A stretch of 22,461 bases of DNA from JBBRVP01 sp038246785 (GTDB lineage: Bacteria > Actinomycetota > Actinomycetes > Jiangellales > Jiangellaceae): assembly GCA_038246785.1 (NCBI GenBank), contig JBBRVP010000050.1:1-22461 (forward strand). Direction: 5' to 3'. This document shows, one piece after another, positions 15,105 through 22,320 of this stretch. The position numbers and the translations under genes are program-made. The notes under the pieces were generated by a model. It worked only from the letters and a program-made list of their open reading frames with translations, ran no database searches and was not told where the DNA came from. Position 1 is the first letter of the stretch. Each line of letters begins with the position of its first letter.

Positions 15105-15431
15105 ATGGCCGACCTGTCCCGCCTACCCGGCCCGATCGCCGATGTCTGGGAGTGGCAGCTGCAGGGCGCCTGCCGGCAGGCCGACCCAGACCTGTTCTTC
15201 CACCCCGAGGGGGAGCGCGGGCCGCGCAAGGACGGCCGCGAGCGAGCCGCCAAGGCGGTCTGCTCCTCCTGTCCCGTGCTGCGGCAATGCCGGGCGCACT
15301 CGCTGTCCGTGCGCGAGCCGTACGGCGTGTGGGGCGGGCTCAGCGAGGACGAGCGCGAGCAGCTGCTCGGCGGGAACCCCGCGTGGGGAGAGGTCCGCGC
15401 CGCTTCCTCGCTGCTGGGCGCGACCGGCTGA
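15105..15431 (+). CDS. whiB3: WhiB-family Fe-S transcription factor, WhiB3 ortholog
   Basis: This 108-residue protein begins at ATG 15105 with TGGAGGA (15094-15100) five bases ahead; upstream extensions lack conservation. Four Cys ligands of the [4Fe-4S] cluster are C23, C53, C56 and C62 (C-x29-C-x2-C-x5-C), followed by the YGVWGGLSEDER turn that contacts sigma factor region 4. LPGPIADVWEWQLQGAC and FFHPEGERGPR match my recollection of M. tuberculosis WhiB3 very closely. WhiB3 binds the primary sigma factor and couples redox/NO state to lipid and stress genes. Its position beside groEL1 and near guaB2/guaB3/choD agrees with the M. tuberculosis order. It is divergent from merR-B12 and convergent with groEL1. 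Confidence 0.95.
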   Translation: MADLSRLPGPIADVWEWQLQGACRQADPDLFFHPEGERGPRKDGRERAAKAVCSSCPVLRQCRAHSLSVREPYGVWGGLSEDEREQLLGGNPAWGEVRAASSLLGATG

Positions 15432-15515
15432 TCCGGATTCGCGTCACACGCGCTGTCACACGCCGTGGCCGGCAGCGTCGAGAGCGCGCTGGACGAGCCT
15501 CCGGATCACCGGTGA
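15429..15515. repeat. Inverted repeats between convergent whiB3 and groEL1
   Basis: TGATCCGGA (15429-15437, starting at the whiB3 stop) pairs with TCCGGATCA (15500-15508) across a 62-base loop. The loop contains two direct copies of TCACACGC (15444-15451 and 15456-15463). The second arm overlaps a 10-bp palindrome, TCACCGGTGA (15506-15515). This may help end transcription from both sides, but there is no T-run. Confidence 0.35.
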
Positions 15516-15546
15516 CGTCGGGGCAACACGCCTGAGACGGCCCAGC

Positions 15547-17169
15547 TCAGTGGCCGTGCCCGTGGCCGTGGCCGGAGCCGGACGCGGGCTCCTTCTCCTC
15601 CGGCTTGTCGACTACCAGTGTCTCGGTGGTGAGCAACATGCCGGCGATCGACGCGGCGTTGGCCAGCGCTGAGCGGGTTACCTTCACCGGGTCGATGATG
15701 CCGGCGGACGCGAGGTCGACGTAGCGCCCCGTGGCCGCGTCGAGGCCGTGCCCCGGCTCGAGTTCGGCGACGTGCGCGACGGCGACATAGCCCTGCATCC
15801 CGGCGTTCTCGGCGATCCAGCGCAACGGCTCGACGACCGCACTGCGCACGACGCGCACCCCGGTCAGCTCGTCGCCGGTGCGCCCCAGCCCGTCGTCGAG
15901 CACGGTGCCGGCGTGCAGGAGGGCCGAGCCGCCGCCGGCGACGATGCCCTCCTCGACCGCCGCCCGGGTGGCCGAGACGGCGTCCTCGATGCGGTGCTTC
16001 TTCTCCTTGAGCTCCACCTCGGTGGCGGCGCCGACCTTGATGACGCACACCCCGCCGGAGAGCTTGGCCAGCCGCTCCTGCAGCTTCTCCCGGTCCCAGT
16101 CGGAGTCGGTGCGCTCGATCTCGGCCCGGATCTGCGCGACCCGTGCCTGGACGTCGGCGGGGTCCCCGCCGCCCTCGACGAGGGTGGTGTCGTCCTTGGT
16201 CACGACGGCGCGCCGCACCCGGCCGAGCACCTCGAGGCCCACCTGGTCGAGCTTGAGGCCGACCTCGGGTGCGACGACCTGAGCACCGGTGAGCGTGGCC
16301 ATGTCCTCCAGCGTGGCCTTGCGCCGGTCGCCGAAGCCGGGCGCCTTGACCGCCACGCTCGTGAACGTTCCGCGGATCTTGTTGACCACGAGCGTCGACA
16401 GCGCCTCGCCCTCGACGTCCTCGGCGAAGACGAGCAGCGGCTTGCCGGCCTGCACGATCTTCTCCAGCAGCGGCAGCAGGTCGGCGACGGCCGAGATCTT
16501 GCCCTGGTGGAGCAGCACGTAGCCGTCCTCCAGGACGGCCTCCATGCGCTCCGGGTCGGTGACCATGTAGGGACTGAGGTAGCCCTTGTCGAACTGCATG
16601 CCTTCGGTCACCTCGAGCTCGGTGCCGAAGGTGCTGGACTCCTCGACGGTGATGACACCGTCCTTACCCACCTTGTCGAACGCCTCGGCGATGAGCTCGC
16701 CGATCTCGCTGTCCTGCGCGCTGATCGCCGCCACGGCGGCGATGTCGGTCTTCTCCTCGACCGGGCGGGCGATGGCCACCAGCTGCTCATCGAGGGCGCT
16801 GACCGCCGCGTCGATGCCGCGCTTGAGGGCGTCCGGGGCGGCCCCCGCGACCACGTTGCGCAGTCCCTCGTGCACCATCGCCTGGGCGAGCACGGTGGCC
16901 GTCGTGGTGCCGTCGCCGGCCACGTCGTTGGTCTTGGTGGCGACCTCCTTGGCGAGCTGGGCCCCGAGGTTCTCGTAGGGGTCTTCCAGCTCCACCTCGC
17001 GGGCGATCGTCACGCCGTCGTTGGTGATGGTCGGGGAGCCGAACTTCTTGTCTATGACGACGTTGCGGCCGCGCGGGCCGAGCGTGACCTTCACGATGTC
17101 GGCAAGCGCGTCGACACCGCGCTCGAGGCTGCGGCGGGCTGCCTCGTCGAAACTGAGGATCTTGGGCAT
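15547..17169 (-). CDS. groEL1: Chaperonin GroEL1 (60 kDa) with His-rich tail
   Basis: This 540-residue chaperonin subunit starts at ATG 17169 with GGAAGG six bases ahead. LGPRGRNVVIDKKFGSPTIT, the ATP motif DVAGDGTTTATVLAQAM and EEGIVAGGGSALLHA are hallmark blocks. The C-terminus is GSGHGHGHGH instead of the Gly-Met tail of housekeeping GroEL2. A His-rich tail and linkage to groES are features of actinobacterial GroEL1; in mycobacteria GroEL1 is a specialised paralogue linked to biofilm lipids and copper/nickel binding. A second groEL (GroEL2) would be expected elsewhere. It follows groES by 122 bases and is presumably co-transcribed from the CIRCE-controlled promoter. Confidence 0.97.
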   Translation of the reverse strand: MPKILSFDEAARRSLERGVDALADIVKVTLGPRGRNVVIDKKFGSPTITNDGVTIAREVELEDPYENLGAQLAKEVATKTNDVAGDGTTTATVLAQAMVHEGLRNVVAGAAPDALKRGIDAAVSALDEQLVAIARPVEEKTDIAAVAAISAQDSEIGELIAEAFDKVGKDGVITVEESSTFGTELEVTEGMQFDKGYLSPYMVTDPERMEAVLEDGYVLLHQGKISAVADLLPLLEKIVQAGKPLLVFAEDVEGEALSTLVVNKIRGTFTSVAVKAPGFGDRRKATLEDMATLTGAQVVAPEVGLKLDQVGLEVLGRVRRAVVTKDDTTLVEGGGDPADVQARVAQIRAEIERTDSDWDREKLQERLAKLSGGVCVIKVGAATEVELKEKKHRIEDAVSATRAAVEEGIVAGGGSALLHAGTVLDDGLGRTGDELTGVRVVRSAVVEPLRWIAENAGMQGYVAVAHVAELEPGHGLDAATGRYVDLASAGIIDPVKVTRSALANAASIAGMLLTTETLVVDKPEEKEPASGSGHGHGHGH

Positions 17170-17292
17170 GGGTGTCCTTCCACGACGGGCGCCCCGGGTC
17201 CGGACGGGATCCGGAGCCCCGGGGCGGCGTCGATGACGGGTGCGTGATGCGTTGCGTGAGGCGACTCCACGGCCGGAGGCCGCGGCGTCACG

Positions 17293-17592
17293 TCACTTCG
17301 TGATGATGGCCAGGACGTCGCGCGAGGACAGGATCAGGTAGTCCTCGCCCTCGTACTTGACCTCGGTGCCGCCGTACTTGGAGTACAGCACCTTGTCGCC
17401 GACCTTGACGTCGAGCGGGATGCGCTTCTCGCCGTCCTCGTCCCAACGCCCGGCCCCGACCGAAAGGACCTCGCCTTCCTGGGGCTTCTCCTTGGCGGTG
17501 TCCGGGATGACCAGGCCCGAGGCCGTGGTCTGCTCGGCGTCGAGAGGCTTGACGACGATCCGGTCCTCGAGCGGCGTGATGTTGACCGACAC
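17293..17592 (-). CDS. groES: Co-chaperonin GroES (10 kDa)
   Basis: This 99-residue co-chaperonin caps the GroEL ring. GTG 17592 gives MSVNITPLEDRIVVKPLDAE, matching the normal GroES N-terminus, with GGGAGGG upstream; the longer frame to 17640 is not conserved. The mobile loop (TTASGLVIPDTAKEKPQEG) and the C-terminal block EGEDYLILSSRDVLAI are typical. It is the first gene of the groES-groEL1 operon, with two CIRCE-like operators upstream. Confidence 0.97.
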   Translation of the reverse strand: MSVNITPLEDRIVVKPLDAEQTTASGLVIPDTAKEKPQEGEVLSVGAGRWDEDGEKRIPLDVKVGDKVLYSKYGGTEVKYEGEDYLILSSRDVLAIITK

Positions 17593-17697
17593 TTGCCGAC
17601 CCTCCCTTTCACGGGATGTCACAGTCTGCGGGTTGTCCACGGCGTGGTCCCCGTGCGTCCCGTCGTCGCGGGTGCCGGGCGGACGGGGGGCCTGCCG

Positions 17698-17724
17698 TTG
17701 GCACTCTCACCGGGAGTGTGCCAA
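17698..17724 (-). promoter_or_regulatory. CIRCE-like element 2 (imperfect)
   Basis: TTGGCACTC, a 7-base spacer, then GAGTGTGCCAA resembles the HrcA operator (TTAGCACTC-N9-GAGTGCTAA), with two extra bases in the second arm. It lies immediately downstream of the groES -10 box, over the expected transcription start, so HrcA binding here would block initiation. Confidence 0.7.
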
Positions 17725-17729
17725 CACAG

Positions 17730-17759
17730 AATCTAGGCCGCCGGTTGGCACTCGGTCAA
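17730..17759 (-). promoter_or_regulatory. groES-groEL1 promoter
   Basis: Reading leftward, -35 TTGACC (17759-17754) and -10 TAGATT (17735-17730) are separated by 18 bases. The -35 box sits in the spacer of CIRCE element 1, and element 2 follows the -10 box, so the promoter is bracketed by operators. Confidence 0.75.
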
Positions 17760-17771
17760 CTCGAGTGCCAG
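17745..17771 (-). promoter_or_regulatory. CIRCE element 1 (HrcA operator)
   Basis: TTGGCACTC-N9-GAGTGCCAG fits the CIRCE architecture, with eight of nine arm bases paired and the exact 9-base spacer. It lies upstream of groES and contains the -35 box. HrcA would repress the operon until heat or folding stress; hrcA itself is not in the window. Confidence 0.88.
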
Positions 17772-17821
17772 GCTCCGGGTACGCGGCGGCGGGACGCTCC
17801 CAGCAGACGTACCGTTTCGGG

Positions 17822-18991
17822 ATGGGGCGAGCAGCCGACCGGGCGGCCGCCGGGCGATGGGCGGTCGTCGCGGCGGTCGTGGGTGCCCTGATCGCCGTCC
17901 CGGCTGTGCTGGCCGCCCGCTCCACGACGTACGCCGATGCGGACGCCGACTCCGGCGCGGACCTGCTGGCCCGCGCCCTGCACTCCAGCGACGTGACCTG
18001 GTCCGGCTACGCCGAGGCGACCGGACGGCTCGCGCTGCCCGACGTCGCCGAGCTCGGCGACCTGGGCGAGCGGGTGGGCGGGACAACGCGGCTGCGCGTC
18101 TGGTGGCGAAGTGGACGCGACTGGCGCGTCGACGCCCTGTCGGTTGCCGACGAGCAGGACACCTACGGCGCGGGCGCCGGCGCCGTCACCTGGGACAGCG
18201 GCGATCAGCGGGCCACGACCGTGCGCCGGGACCCGGCGCTACGGCTGCCCCGCCCGTTGGACCTGGTCCCCGCCACGCTGGCCCGCCGGCTGCTGGCCGG
18301 TGTCGGGACGGCGGAGTCGGTGAGCCGGGGAGGCGTCCGCCGGGTCGCCGGGGTCGAGGCGCCGTCGCTCGTCGTCGACCCGCGCGACAGCGCGTCCACG
18401 GTCGGTCGCCTGCAGGTCTGGGTCGAGCCGCGCACCGGGCTTCCGCTGGAGCTGGAGATCACCGCGCGTGGGCAGACCCAGCCGTCGCTGCGGACGCGGG
18501 TGTTGGACCTGGACCTGTCCCGACCGCCGGCCACACTGACCCGCTTCCAGCCACCCTCCGGGGCCTCGCAGGTCACCCTCCGGACCACCGACCTGGCTGC
18601 AGCGATCGACAAGTTTTCGCCGTTCGAGCTGCCGGCCCGCCTCGCGGGTCTGCCCCGCCGCGAGCGTGCGCCTGGAGTCGGCGGCCGCGGAGGCGTCGGG
18701 ACGTACGGCGACGGGCTGACGCTGCTTGCCGTGCTGCCGTTGCCGGACGGCCAGGCCCGCTCGCTGCTGCGCCGGCTCGGGCCGCCCGCCGCGCAGGAGG
18801 TCAGGCCGTCCGGCGGCTCCGGTGTGCTGGTCAGCACCGCGTTGGTGTCGGTGCTCGTGGTGACCGCCGACGCCGACCGCCGCTCCTACGCGCTCGCCGG
18901 CGCGGTCGCCCCGGCCGTCCTGCAGCGGGCCGCCGACGAGCTGTTCGCGTCGCCACCACCGGTGCGCTTCGGCGTCGAGGGCGCCGCGTGA
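17822..18991 (+). CDS. Membrane-anchored RseB/LolA-like lipid-sensor-fold protein
   Basis: From ATG 17822 (MGRAADRAAAGRWAVV) the protein has 389 residues, with a signal anchor at about residues 13-32 and the rest outside the membrane. The outer part (ADLLARALHSSDVTWSGYAE; TTRLRVWWRSGRDWRVDALS; GRLQVWVEPRTGLPLELEI) has the strand pattern of the MucB/RseB N-terminal and LolA-like half-barrel fold, which binds lipids or lipoprotein tails. A TACCGT box ends six bases before the ATG, so the transcript may be leaderless. The downstream ABC ATPase gene overlaps its stop (GTGA), implying a joint function with the transporter. No anti-sigma gene is adjacent, so a classical RseB role is unlikely. The fold call is pattern recognition. 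Confidence 0.65.
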   Translation: MGRAADRAAAGRWAVVAAVVGALIAVPAVLAARSTTYADADADSGADLLARALHSSDVTWSGYAEATGRLALPDVAELGDLGERVGGTTRLRVWWRSGRDWRVDALSVADEQDTYGAGAGAVTWDSGDQRATTVRRDPALRLPRPLDLVPATLARRLLAGVGTAESVSRGGVRRVAGVEAPSLVVDPRDSASTVGRLQVWVEPRTGLPLELEITARGQTQPSLRTRVLDLDLSRPPATLTRFQPPSGASQVTLRTTDLAAAIDKFSPFELPARLAGLPRRERAPGVGGRGGVGTYGDGLTLLAVLPLPDGQARSLLRRLGPPAAQEVRPSGGSGVLVSTALVSVLVVTADADRRSYALAGAVAPAVLQRAADELFASPPPVRFGVEGAA

Positions 18992-19923
18992 GCGCCGTGG
19001 AGCCGGCGATCCGGACACGCGGCCTGACCAAGCGGTTCGGCCGGTTGACCGTCGTCGACGATGTGGCCCTCGACGTGCGCGCAGGTGACCGGTACGGGTT
19101 CCTCGGGCCCAACGGGTCGGGCAAGACCACTACCGTCCGCATGCTGCTCGGGCTCGTACACGCCGACGAGGGGGAGATCGAGGTGCTCGGGCAGGCGATG
19201 CCCCGGCGTGCCCGCGCGGTCCTGCCCGAGGTCGGCGCGCTCGTCGAAGGACCGGCGGCCTACCCGCACCTGTCCGCCGCGGCCAACCTGCGCCTGCTCG
19301 ATGCGGCCGGGCCGGCGGGCCCCCGTGCCGACCGCCGCGGCAGGGTCGCCGCCGCCCTCGAGCAGGTGGGCCTGGGCGGCGTGGGGCGCAAGCCGGTGCG
19401 CGCGTACTCGCTGGGCATGCGGCAGCGACTCGGGCTCGCGGTTGCGCTCATGCGCGCCCCGCGGCTGCTTGTCCTCGACGAGCCCACCAACGGGCTCGAC
19501 CCGCAGGGGATCCGCGAGGTCCGGGAGCTGCTGGAGACGCTCAACCGGCAGGGCACCACGGTGTTCCTGTCCAGCCACCTGCTCGCGGAGGTCGAGCAGC
19601 TGTGCACGCGGATCGGCGTCGTCGACCGCGGTCGCCTCGTCCTGCAGGACGACCTGGCCACGCTGCGCCGGCCCACGGGACGGGTGGTGGTCAGCTCACC
19701 GGACAGTGACCGGGTTGCCGGGTTGCTGGACGGTCGGTTGCACTCCCGGACCGGGGACCGCATCGTCGTCCGCGCCGCCGACCCGGCCGCCCTCAACGCC
19801 GAGCTGGTTGCCGCCGGTGTCCGCGTCGCCGGGATCGCCGCCGAGCAGCGGCGCCTCGAGGACCTGGTGCTCGAGGTGATCGGCGCGGGCAGCGACCGGG
19901 TGGACGGGCCGGTGCGGCCATGA
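18988..19923 (+). CDS. ABC-2 exporter ATP-binding protein
   Basis: This 311-residue protein starts at GTG 18988, overlapping the previous stop. Walker A GPNGSGKT is at 40-47, the signature YSLGMRQR is at about 140-147, and Walker B LVLDEPTNGLDP has D164/E165; the switch His is in FLSSHLLAEVEQL. It belongs to the drug-resistance/bacitracin (DRA/CcmA-like) class of cytosolic ATPases that dimerise and drive a two-component ABC-2 exporter. The C-terminal 80 residues are a variable accessory part. Its stop overlaps the permease start (ATGA). Confidence 0.93.
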   Translation: MSAVEPAIRTRGLTKRFGRLTVVDDVALDVRAGDRYGFLGPNGSGKTTTVRMLLGLVHADEGEIEVLGQAMPRRARAVLPEVGALVEGPAAYPHLSAAANLRLLDAAGPAGPRADRRGRVAAALEQVGLGGVGRKPVRAYSLGMRQRLGLAVALMRAPRLLVLDEPTNGLDPQGIREVRELLETLNRQGTTVFLSSHLLAEVEQLCTRIGVVDRGRLVLQDDLATLRRPTGRVVVSSPDSDRVAGLLDGRLHSRTGDRIVVRAADPAALNAELVAAGVRVAGIAAEQRRLEDLVLEVIGAGSDRVDGPVRP

Positions 19924-20723
19924 TCAGGGTCGAGCTCGTCAAGCTCCTGCTCCGGCCGCGTACCTGGATCACGATCGCCCTGCTCGCGGCGCTGCCGACG
20001 CTGGTGGCCATCCTGCTCGCGCTGACCGATATCGCGCCGCGGCCGGGCGACGGACCGGTGCTGCTCTCCCAGGTGCTCGGCAACGGCCGGCTGTTCCCGG
20101 CCGCCGCTCTGGCCATCGTGCTCCCGATCTTCCTGCCAGTGGCGGTCTCGGTCGTCGCCGGCGAGTCGGTCGCCGGGGAGGCCAGCCAGGGGACGCTGCG
20201 CTACCTGCTGGTCCGCCCGGTCGGGCGCACCCACCTGCTCGTCGCCAAGCTGGTCGCTGTCGTGGTCTTCATCCTGCTGGCCGTCACGGTGGTGGCCGTC
20301 GTCGGCTACGTGGTGGGCACCAGCCTGTTCGGCTCGCAGCCGCTGCCGACGGTGTCCGGGCGCACGCTCAGCACCACCGAACAGGTGCTGCGGATCGTGG
20401 CCGCCATGCTGTACGTCGGCTGGTCGATGCTCGGCGTCGGCGCCGTGGCCCTGTTCCTGTCCACCCTCACCGACTCCGCCCTGCAGGCGGCGCTGGGGGC
20501 GCTGGCTGTGCTGGTGTCGAGCACGGTACTGGTGACCCTCGACGCCGCGGACACTCTCAAGCCCTACCTCCCAACCCGTTACTGGCTGGCCTTCGTGGAC
20601 TTCTTCCGCGACCCCATCCTGTGGCGCGACATCGAGCGCGGCTTCGCGCTGCAAGCGGTCTATGTCGTCGTGCTGCTGCTCTGCGCGTGGGCGGCCTTCG
20701 CCACCAAGGACGTCACGAGCTGA
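19920..20723 (+). CDS. ABC-2 type permease
   Basis: This 267-residue membrane protein has about six hydrophobic segments: residues near 17-36, 58-82, 106-135, 160-182, 188-208 and 240-262. It begins MIRVELVKLLLRPRTWITIA, and the ESVAGEASQGTLRYLLVRPVGR stretch is the conserved cytosolic coupling region of ABC-2 permeases. It partners with the upstream ATPase, and the three overlapping genes look like one operon. The cargo is unknown; the RseB/LolA-like partner suggests a lipid or lipopeptide (inference). It ends tail to tail with the lipase gene, overlapping by 11 bases. Confidence 0.9.
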   Translation: MIRVELVKLLLRPRTWITIALLAALPTLVAILLALTDIAPRPGDGPVLLSQVLGNGRLFPAAALAIVLPIFLPVAVSVVAGESVAGEASQGTLRYLLVRPVGRTHLLVAKLVAVVVFILLAVTVVAVVGYVVGTSLFGSQPLPTVSGRTLSTTEQVLRIVAAMLYVGWSMLGVGAVALFLSTLTDSALQAALGALAVLVSSTVLVTLDAADTLKPYLPTRYWLAFVDFFRDPILWRDIERGFALQAVYVVVLLLCAWAAFATKDVTS

Positions 20724-21525
20724 CCTGGCCGGCCACCGACAGGGCGGCGCAGTCCGCGGGCCCCGGCTGCCCGATCGTGTCCGGCCCGAGCGTCTCGAGC
20801 ACGAGCCCGACGACCGGGGGGTCGGCCGGCAGCCCTCCGTGGTCCACCCGGTCGCGGGGGCACACGTCCTGGATGCGGACGTTGCGTGCCCCGGCGAGGC
20901 GGGCGCTGTCCGGCGGCGTGACGACGTCGTCGGCGGCGCTCCAGACCGAGGTCCACCGCGGCCCGTCGGGCGTCTCGTCGCCCGCGGCGAGGCCGCGCAG
21001 CAGGGCGCTCCCGGTCGCGAGCTCTCGACACGCCTCCGGGCACACACCGCCCCCCACCAGCAGGCCGAGGTCGGCCAGCCCCGCACCGTGGTGCGGTGAG
21101 CCGAGCGTGACCACCCGGCGGGCGTACGCCGCGCCGTCGTGGCGAGCGGCCCACAGGCGGACGACCACGCCGCCGGCGGAATACCCCACCAGGTCCACCG
21201 ACGGCGCGCCGCCGCGGACGGCGCCGCGCACCTGCTCGTCCAGCACGTCGGCCTGCCGGGCCAGGTCGCCGGTGCCACCGTCCGGCAACGCCACCAGCTG
21301 GACCTCCCGACCGGCGCTGCGCAAGGCGCTCGCGAGGGGCTGCAGCGCCCCCGTCCCCCCGCCGAAGCCCGGGACGAGTAGCACCGGTCCGGGGCGATCC
21401 TGGGCCACCGGGGCGGCGCTCACCAGCCGCGGGAGCAGCAGGGTCGCGAACAGGCCTAGGGCGAGCAGCGGCAGGCCGACCACCACGGCGCGCCGGCGGC
21501 GGGCCTGCGGCGTCGGCGTCCCCAC
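20713..21525 (-). CDS. Secreted or anchored alpha/beta-hydrolase lipase
   Basis: This 270-residue protein starts at GTG 21525. A basic N-terminus (QARRRRAVVV) and hydrophobic segment to about residue 37 form a signal peptide or anchor. The hydrolase fold has the oxyanion-loop PVLLVPGFGGG, nucleophile S116 in GYSAGG, acid D199 or D200 in VWSAADDVVTPPD, and H229 in RVDHGGLP. TLGSPHHGA is typical of Streptomyces-type extracellular lipases. Four Cys in the outer part (GVCPEACREL, DVCPRD, ADCAAL) could form two disulfides, fitting export. The likely reaction is hydrolysis of acylglycerols or similar esters. Its neighbour upstream on the same strand is the MpaB-type gene, 42 bases away. Confidence 0.85.
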   Translation of the reverse strand: MGTPTPQARRRRAVVVGLPLLALGLFATLLLPRLVSAAPVAQDRPGPVLLVPGFGGGTGALQPLASALRSAGREVQLVALPDGGTGDLARQADVLDEQVRGAVRGGAPSVDLVGYSAGGVVVRLWAARHDGAAYARRVVTLGSPHHGAGLADLGLLVGGGVCPEACRELATGSALLRGLAAGDETPDGPRWTSVWSAADDVVTPPDSARLAGARNVRIQDVCPRDRVDHGGLPADPPVVGLVLETLGPDTIGQPGPADCAALSVAGQVSS

Positions 21526-21567
21526 GCGGCTCGAACGCCGGTTCGGACCGGCGGGTTCCGGGGCCGG

Positions 21568-22320
21568 TCAGCCGGCAAGGCGCGCGAGCGCCGCCCTGCG
21601 GGCCGGGCCCGCGCGCACGTCGTCGGGCACGAGGAGCAGCGCCGTCCGCAGCGCGCGCCCGGTCAGCGTCGCCGTGAGGTCGGTGGTCGGTAGTCCCGGC
21701 AGGCCGTACAGCCGCCACGCCCACCGGGGCAGCATGCCGGCACCGGTCGAGACCAGCGTGAGCCAGGCCGCCCGAGCCGGGGTGGCCAGCGCGACCCAGC
21801 GGGGCATCGGCGCGGTGACCCCGCGCAGCACCTGCCGGCGAGCGAGGTCACCGACCTGCAGTCGCGGGCGGACGGACCGGTAGTAGTTCTCGATCTGGGC
21901 CTCGGTCGAGGGCACCCGTCCCGGGTCGAGGCCGACGAGGCGGGCCGACTCGCGCATCTCGGCCACGTAGCGGTCGCCGTCACCCGGCGCCAGGTGGCCA
22001 CCGCAGCGACGATACGTGGACAGGAACGACTCCACCTCCGTGCAGTGCACCCACAGCACCAGGTCGGGGTCGTCGACGCGGATGTCTGGCCCGCCGGCTG
22101 GGTCGGGCACCGGCGGGAGGGAGCCGTGCAGGCGGCGCAACCGGCGTCCGGCCTGCTCGGCTTGCGCGGTGGTGCCGTAGGTCACCGTGGCCACCCACTC
22201 GCCGGTCCGCTGCAGTCGGCCCCAGTGGTCGTCGGACCAGCGGCTGTTGGCCACGAAGCCGGCCATCGCCGCGGGGTGACAGGCCTGCAGCAGCAGGGCG
22301 CGCAGGCCCCCGCGCGCCGA
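21568..22320 (-). pseudogene. MpaB-family (DUF2236) oxygenase, 5' end lost to IS insertion
   Basis: The frame ending at 21568 reads back through ATG 22266 without a stop to about 22320: SARGGLRALLLQACHPAAM, then AGFVANSRWSDDHWGRLQRT and GEWVATVTYGTTAQAEQAG. LRALLLQ..HP..M.G and the following His/Arg-rich block belong to the DUF2236/rubber-oxygenase-like family of heme-binding oxygenases. A normal N-terminus (about 20-40 further residues) is missing because IS sequence starts at about 22321. Starting at 22266 would discard the conserved LRALLLQ..HP helix, so that start is probably not natural. The remaining fragment of about 250 residues is likely inactive. Confidence 0.75.

Noticed and set aside
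17357..17821. N-terminal extension of the RseB/LolA-like gene back to 17357
   Set aside because: It would run antisense through groES and both CIRCE elements; ATG 17822 directly precedes the signal anchor.
21568..22266. MpaB-type protein as an intact gene starting at 22266
   Set aside because: The conserved LRALLLQ-HP helix lies upstream of that ATG in the same frame and is cut by the IS end.
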